From Astropecten irregularis (taxonomy: Eukaryota; Echinodermata; Asteroidea; Paxillosida; Astropectinidae): DNA of 64,000 bases. The notes under the pieces were generated by a model, which did no database searches, had not been told where the DNA came from, and saw only the letters and a program-made list of their open reading frames with translations. A program made the position numbers and the translations under genes. Location: NCBI GenBank assembly GCA_963971285.1, contig OZ020256.1:9426541-9490540 (forward strand), given 5' to 3'. This document shows, in pieces, positions 61,571-64,000 of this stretch (position 1 is its first letter; each line of letters opens with the position of its first letter).

Positions 61571-61776
61571 GTATATTCGGCAAGTGCACAAATTCCGGCA
61601 AGCAGTTAGACATGTGCTTAAATTTTAAAATTTGAGTGTTGTGTAGTAGGCCCCTACGTGTTACAAAATATTAATGTTAAATCATGTGCTTCTATTAGTT
61701 TTACTGCTTTCTTTCATTGATTCTGTGTCACATTATGCAGATAGGATTTATTGATTGAACTGGCATCAATGCAGCT

Positions 61777-62302
61777 ATGACAGCAGTAGGTGCCACCAGG
61801 GACAACAGACTGACTTACTTCCAAACGTTTACCTGCACAACTGCAGCAGGTATCACGAGTAGGACCCTCACCGCGCCCCTGGATGTCGTCAAAATCCTGT
61901 CCCAAGTCGGTACCAAGGAGACGAAGCATGGATTCCTCAGGACCTTCACAAACCTGTACAAGTCGCAGGGTCTGAAGGCTTTCTGGAAGGGGAATCTCAT
62001 CGGATGCCTGCGATTATCCCCCTTCAGCACGATACAGTATTCAGCATTTTATCGGCTGAAGTCAAAGCTGGCTGATGAGAATGGGCGGATGAATCCACCG
62101 AAGGCTTTGTTAGCTGGAAGCCTTGGAGGCATGATGGCTACCGTGGTAACCTATCCAACAGACATGGTCAAAACACGGCTGATAGTGCAGACCACAGATA
62201 CTAAGAGGAGGCGATATAGAGGAATAATCCACGCCTTCAATATGATCCTTAAGGAGGAGGGGCTTCTTGCTTTCTACAAGGGGCTGTATGTGTCTCTCCT
62301 AG
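61777..62302 (+). CDS. SLC25A43: mitochondrial carrier, SLC25A43-like (first coding exon)
   Basis: ATG 61777 opens a 175-codon exon ending in a phase-1 donor (CTCCTAG, GTTAGC). An in-frame TGA lies shortly upstream, and an acceptor-like CATTATGCAG ends at 61740, so the start is well supported and a 5' UTR exon probably lies upstream. Two carrier repeats are visible: LTAPLDVVKILSQVG, with the PxD of the carrier motif, then FWKGNLIGCLRLSPFSTIQY; and VVTYPTDMVKTRLIVQ with the full PxDxxKTR form, then YRGIIHAFNMILKEEG and FYKGLYVSLLG. The spacing and wording match SLC25A43 best from memory, a mitochondrial inner-membrane carrier of poorly known substrate. The third repeat must be in later exons, which I could not find before 64000. 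Confidence 0.82.
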
Positions 62303-62439
62303 GTTAGCTTTTTGGAAGGAAGGATCTCCTGTGATGTGATAAATTATCTTGTGACAGAATATCATTGTTCATACACTTTGTATTTTGGTTTGCAATAAAA
62401 CCCTGTTCCCATAAGACTATAGTAAGAGTTTGCGAATTT

Positions 62440-63105
62440 GGGATAATTGTAACGGTTAACCCTTGGTCTGACATGGGGACCTGGACCATGACCATTGTCA
62501 GACCATAGAGCTAGGGATTACAAGTCAACTCGCCCCCTAGCTGACTCGCCCCTTACCGACTCGCCCCTTACCAACTCGCCCCCTGACCGACTCGCCCCCT
62601 GACCGACTCGCCCCTTACCAACTCGCCTCCTAGCCGACTCGCCCCCTGACCGACTCGCCCCCTGGCCAACTCGCCCCCTAATTTATTCAGAAATGAGATG
62701 CAAAATGCGAAGTTAATTAGGCATCATAATTAATAACCAAATGCTTCTCACCCTTTTGTAGGGCCTACATCGTCATAAGGACAAAAACACAAAATTCAGC
62801 CAGGGGGCGAGTCGGTCAGGGGGCGAGTCGGCTAGGGGGCGAGTCGGCCAGGGGGCGAGTCGGGCAGGAGGCGAGTTGGTCAGGGGCGAGTCGGTCAGGG
62901 GGCGAGTCGGTCAGGGGGCGAGTCGGTAGGAAGCTCTATAGTCAGACAAGGGTTATAATTAAGAGAAGAGAATTACACTTGATTCAGTTGACACTGATTA
63001 GTGATTACCAAGTCCCATAATCTGTTTGTTGCAATGATCGTAAAATGGGAACATGGCCCTAACGTCCCCATGTCAGACCAGGGGTTATTACAATTATCAC
63101 AACTA
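62440..63105. mobile_element. foldback element with inverted minisatellite arms
   Basis: Outer ends TTGGTCTGACATGGGGAC and GTCCCCATGTCAGACCAG match those of the element at 57848. Inside, about ten units of about 16 bp, consensus GACTCGCCCCCTGACC, run from 62526 to 62680, and about eight units in reverse orientation run from 62800 to 62929, separated by about 120 bp. Inner flanks GAGCTAGGG and GAAGCTCTATAGTCAGACAA are also partly inverted. Confidence 0.85.
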
Positions 63106-63112
63106 ATACTCT

Positions 63113-63270
63113 GTGTGGCCTAGCGGGTATGGCATCTAGCTGTACTAGTAAGCAGGAGGCCGTGGGTTCGAATCCCACCCGAGACAGCAGATGATTATTT
63201 CATGTGCTCTCAAAAAGCATTTAATGAAATGCTTATCTATGTCAGTGGAGGGTAATAAATTATTTGCATA
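63113..63270 (+). mobile_element. tRNA-derived SINE, family 2, copy 3
   Basis: Head GTGTGGCCTAGCGGGTATGG, box B GGGTTCGAATCCCACC, tail TCATGTGCTCTCAAAAAGCA and GAAATGCTTATCTATGTCAG, as in the copy at 20441. Confidence 0.75.
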
Positions 63271-63410
63271 ATTTGATATCCATTTTTCTTATTAAGTTGC
63301 CTTTTTTTGGGGGGGGGGGGGGAGGGAGAGGGAAATTATGAGGGGAGTCAGCGCTACAAAGAACGACACTTGACATGCATGCATTGCAATGGAAAGTTAA
63401 TGGTGATCTT

Positions 63411-63510
63411 ACAAAGAAAAAAATTACTGGAGTGGGATTCGAACCAGCGACCTCCGACGTTCTTAACGGCACTCTTACAAACTGAGCTAACCAGCCCTAT
63501 GTTGGTGGTG
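63411..63510 (-). mobile_element. tRNA-derived SINE, family 1, minus copy
   Basis: On the minus strand: leader GGGACACCACCAACATA, head GGGCTGGTTAGCTCAGTTTG, box B GGTTCGAATCCCACTCCAG, then TTTTTTTCTTTG. The tail is cut short. Confidence 0.7.
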
Positions 63511-63684
63511 TCCCTTAATGTCAATTATCTTTGTTTGGCAGTTGGAAGCCATGAAATCACTCGCATACCGCTATATCCCAAGGATCATTTCATAAATACA
63601 CGCAGCACAATTGTGCCACAATGCTACAACCTGAGAAACTGTACATGGGGGATCACTCAAAGAGGATACAGCTTTTTTAATCAA

Positions 63685-63800
63685 TATAGTCATCAAATAA
63701 CCACAAGGGAAACTGACTGGAATAATTTAAGTCATTGAAAAGTGGACAAAGAGAAATTGACTGTAAACGGGATTTGAAACAGTCACCGGAATACTCTATC
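63685..63800 (-). mobile_element. SINE family 1, minus copy with short head
   Basis: The minus strand carries the tail TCAATTTCTCTTTGTCCACT, then CAGTTTCCCTTGTGGTTA, and a decayed head (GGTGACTGTTTCAAATCCCG). Confidence 0.55.
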
Positions 63801-64000
63801 AGAGTTTTTTCAATGTTGATATTCATTATTGCATTTAAGTAGAAAATTTGATTTTCTTTAATATTCCTTTCATAATCATCTGACATTACAAACCAGATAA
63901 TGGACTTGCACTTTTTGAGCTAATTAATTAATTCATACACTGTACATGTACCACCTGATGTTTTATTGTTTTGTTTTATTTGATTCGTTTACTGAAATGA

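Larger units (their letters stand above)
45877..61776. other. long region without recognisable genes
   Basis: Open frames here are short and none matches a family I know. The region is dominated by mobile elements and repeats listed separately. It is TACATGTA-rich from 45900 to 52000. Positions 54350-54910 and 58600-59420 keep more CpG than their surroundings; the second could be a promoter area for the NIPA-like or SLC25 gene, but no exon supports this. The word CTAACCCTAACCGTAACCCT near 55318 is a short telomere-like run. Confidence 0.5.
62303..64000. other. first intron of the SLC25A43-like gene, repeat-filled
   Basis: No continuation of the carrier was recognised. The stretch is nearly all repeats: an element with inverted minisatellite arms (62440-63105), a SINE 2 copy (63113-63270), a run of G (63310-63323), and SINE 1 pieces (63411-63510 and 63685-63800). 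Confidence 0.55.

Overview
This window is eukaryotic nuclear DNA, most likely from a marine invertebrate deuterostome (echinoderm or hemichordate is my best guess). The evidence is small exons with GT-AG introns, animal-type gene families, tRNA-derived SINEs, many foldback/MITE elements, and very frequent short words such as TACATGTA and TAGGCCTA. Species cannot be fixed from the sequence alone.

Layout, left to right. (1) 661-6032, plus strand: the 3' half of a BTB-Kelch gene of the KLHL1/4/5 clade, six exons giving the complete Kelch propeller; a 19-bp minisatellite fills its first visible intron. (2) 9426-19644 and 21973-30805, plus strand: two tandem paralogous SLC5-family Na+/solute symporters (SGLT/SMIT2-like). 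Each has 14 coding exons of exactly matching lengths and encodes 651 aa. Parts of the pair are nearly identical (exon 3; exons 6-9 with nearby intron sequence) while other exons have clearly diverged, which suggests patchy gene conversion. Three identical tRNA-Ser(GCT) genes lie antisense in their introns. (3) 35249-42300, perhaps to 45876, minus strand: a NIPA-type magnesium transporter. (4) 45877-61776: a long stretch with no recognisable gene, full of foldback elements and a 63-bp higher-order satellite. (5) 61777-62302, plus strand: the first coding exon of a mitochondrial carrier resembling SLC25A43, continuing beyond the window or in unrecognised exons.

The most unusual structure is in intron 12 of the second SLC5 gene. 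A 39-bp unit containing the intron's 3' splice site plus the first 15 coding bases of exon 13 is repeated about 35 times in tandem. Only the last copy continues into the true exon; 33 of the 34 upstream copies keep an AG at the acceptor. In the exon's reading frame the usual unit ends in TAG, so the acceptor AG is also part of a stop codon.

The mobile-element content is rich. There are two tRNA-derived SINE families, a MITE family of about 300-360 bp seen at least five times, and several foldback elements whose target-site duplications can be read directly: 8 bp (hAT-like), TTA (Harbinger-like), TA (Tc1/mariner-like) and 5 bp (unassigned). One family has shared ends but very different interiors, one copy carrying inverted minisatellite arms. 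Positions and splice sites were read by eye; no alignment or database search was run.
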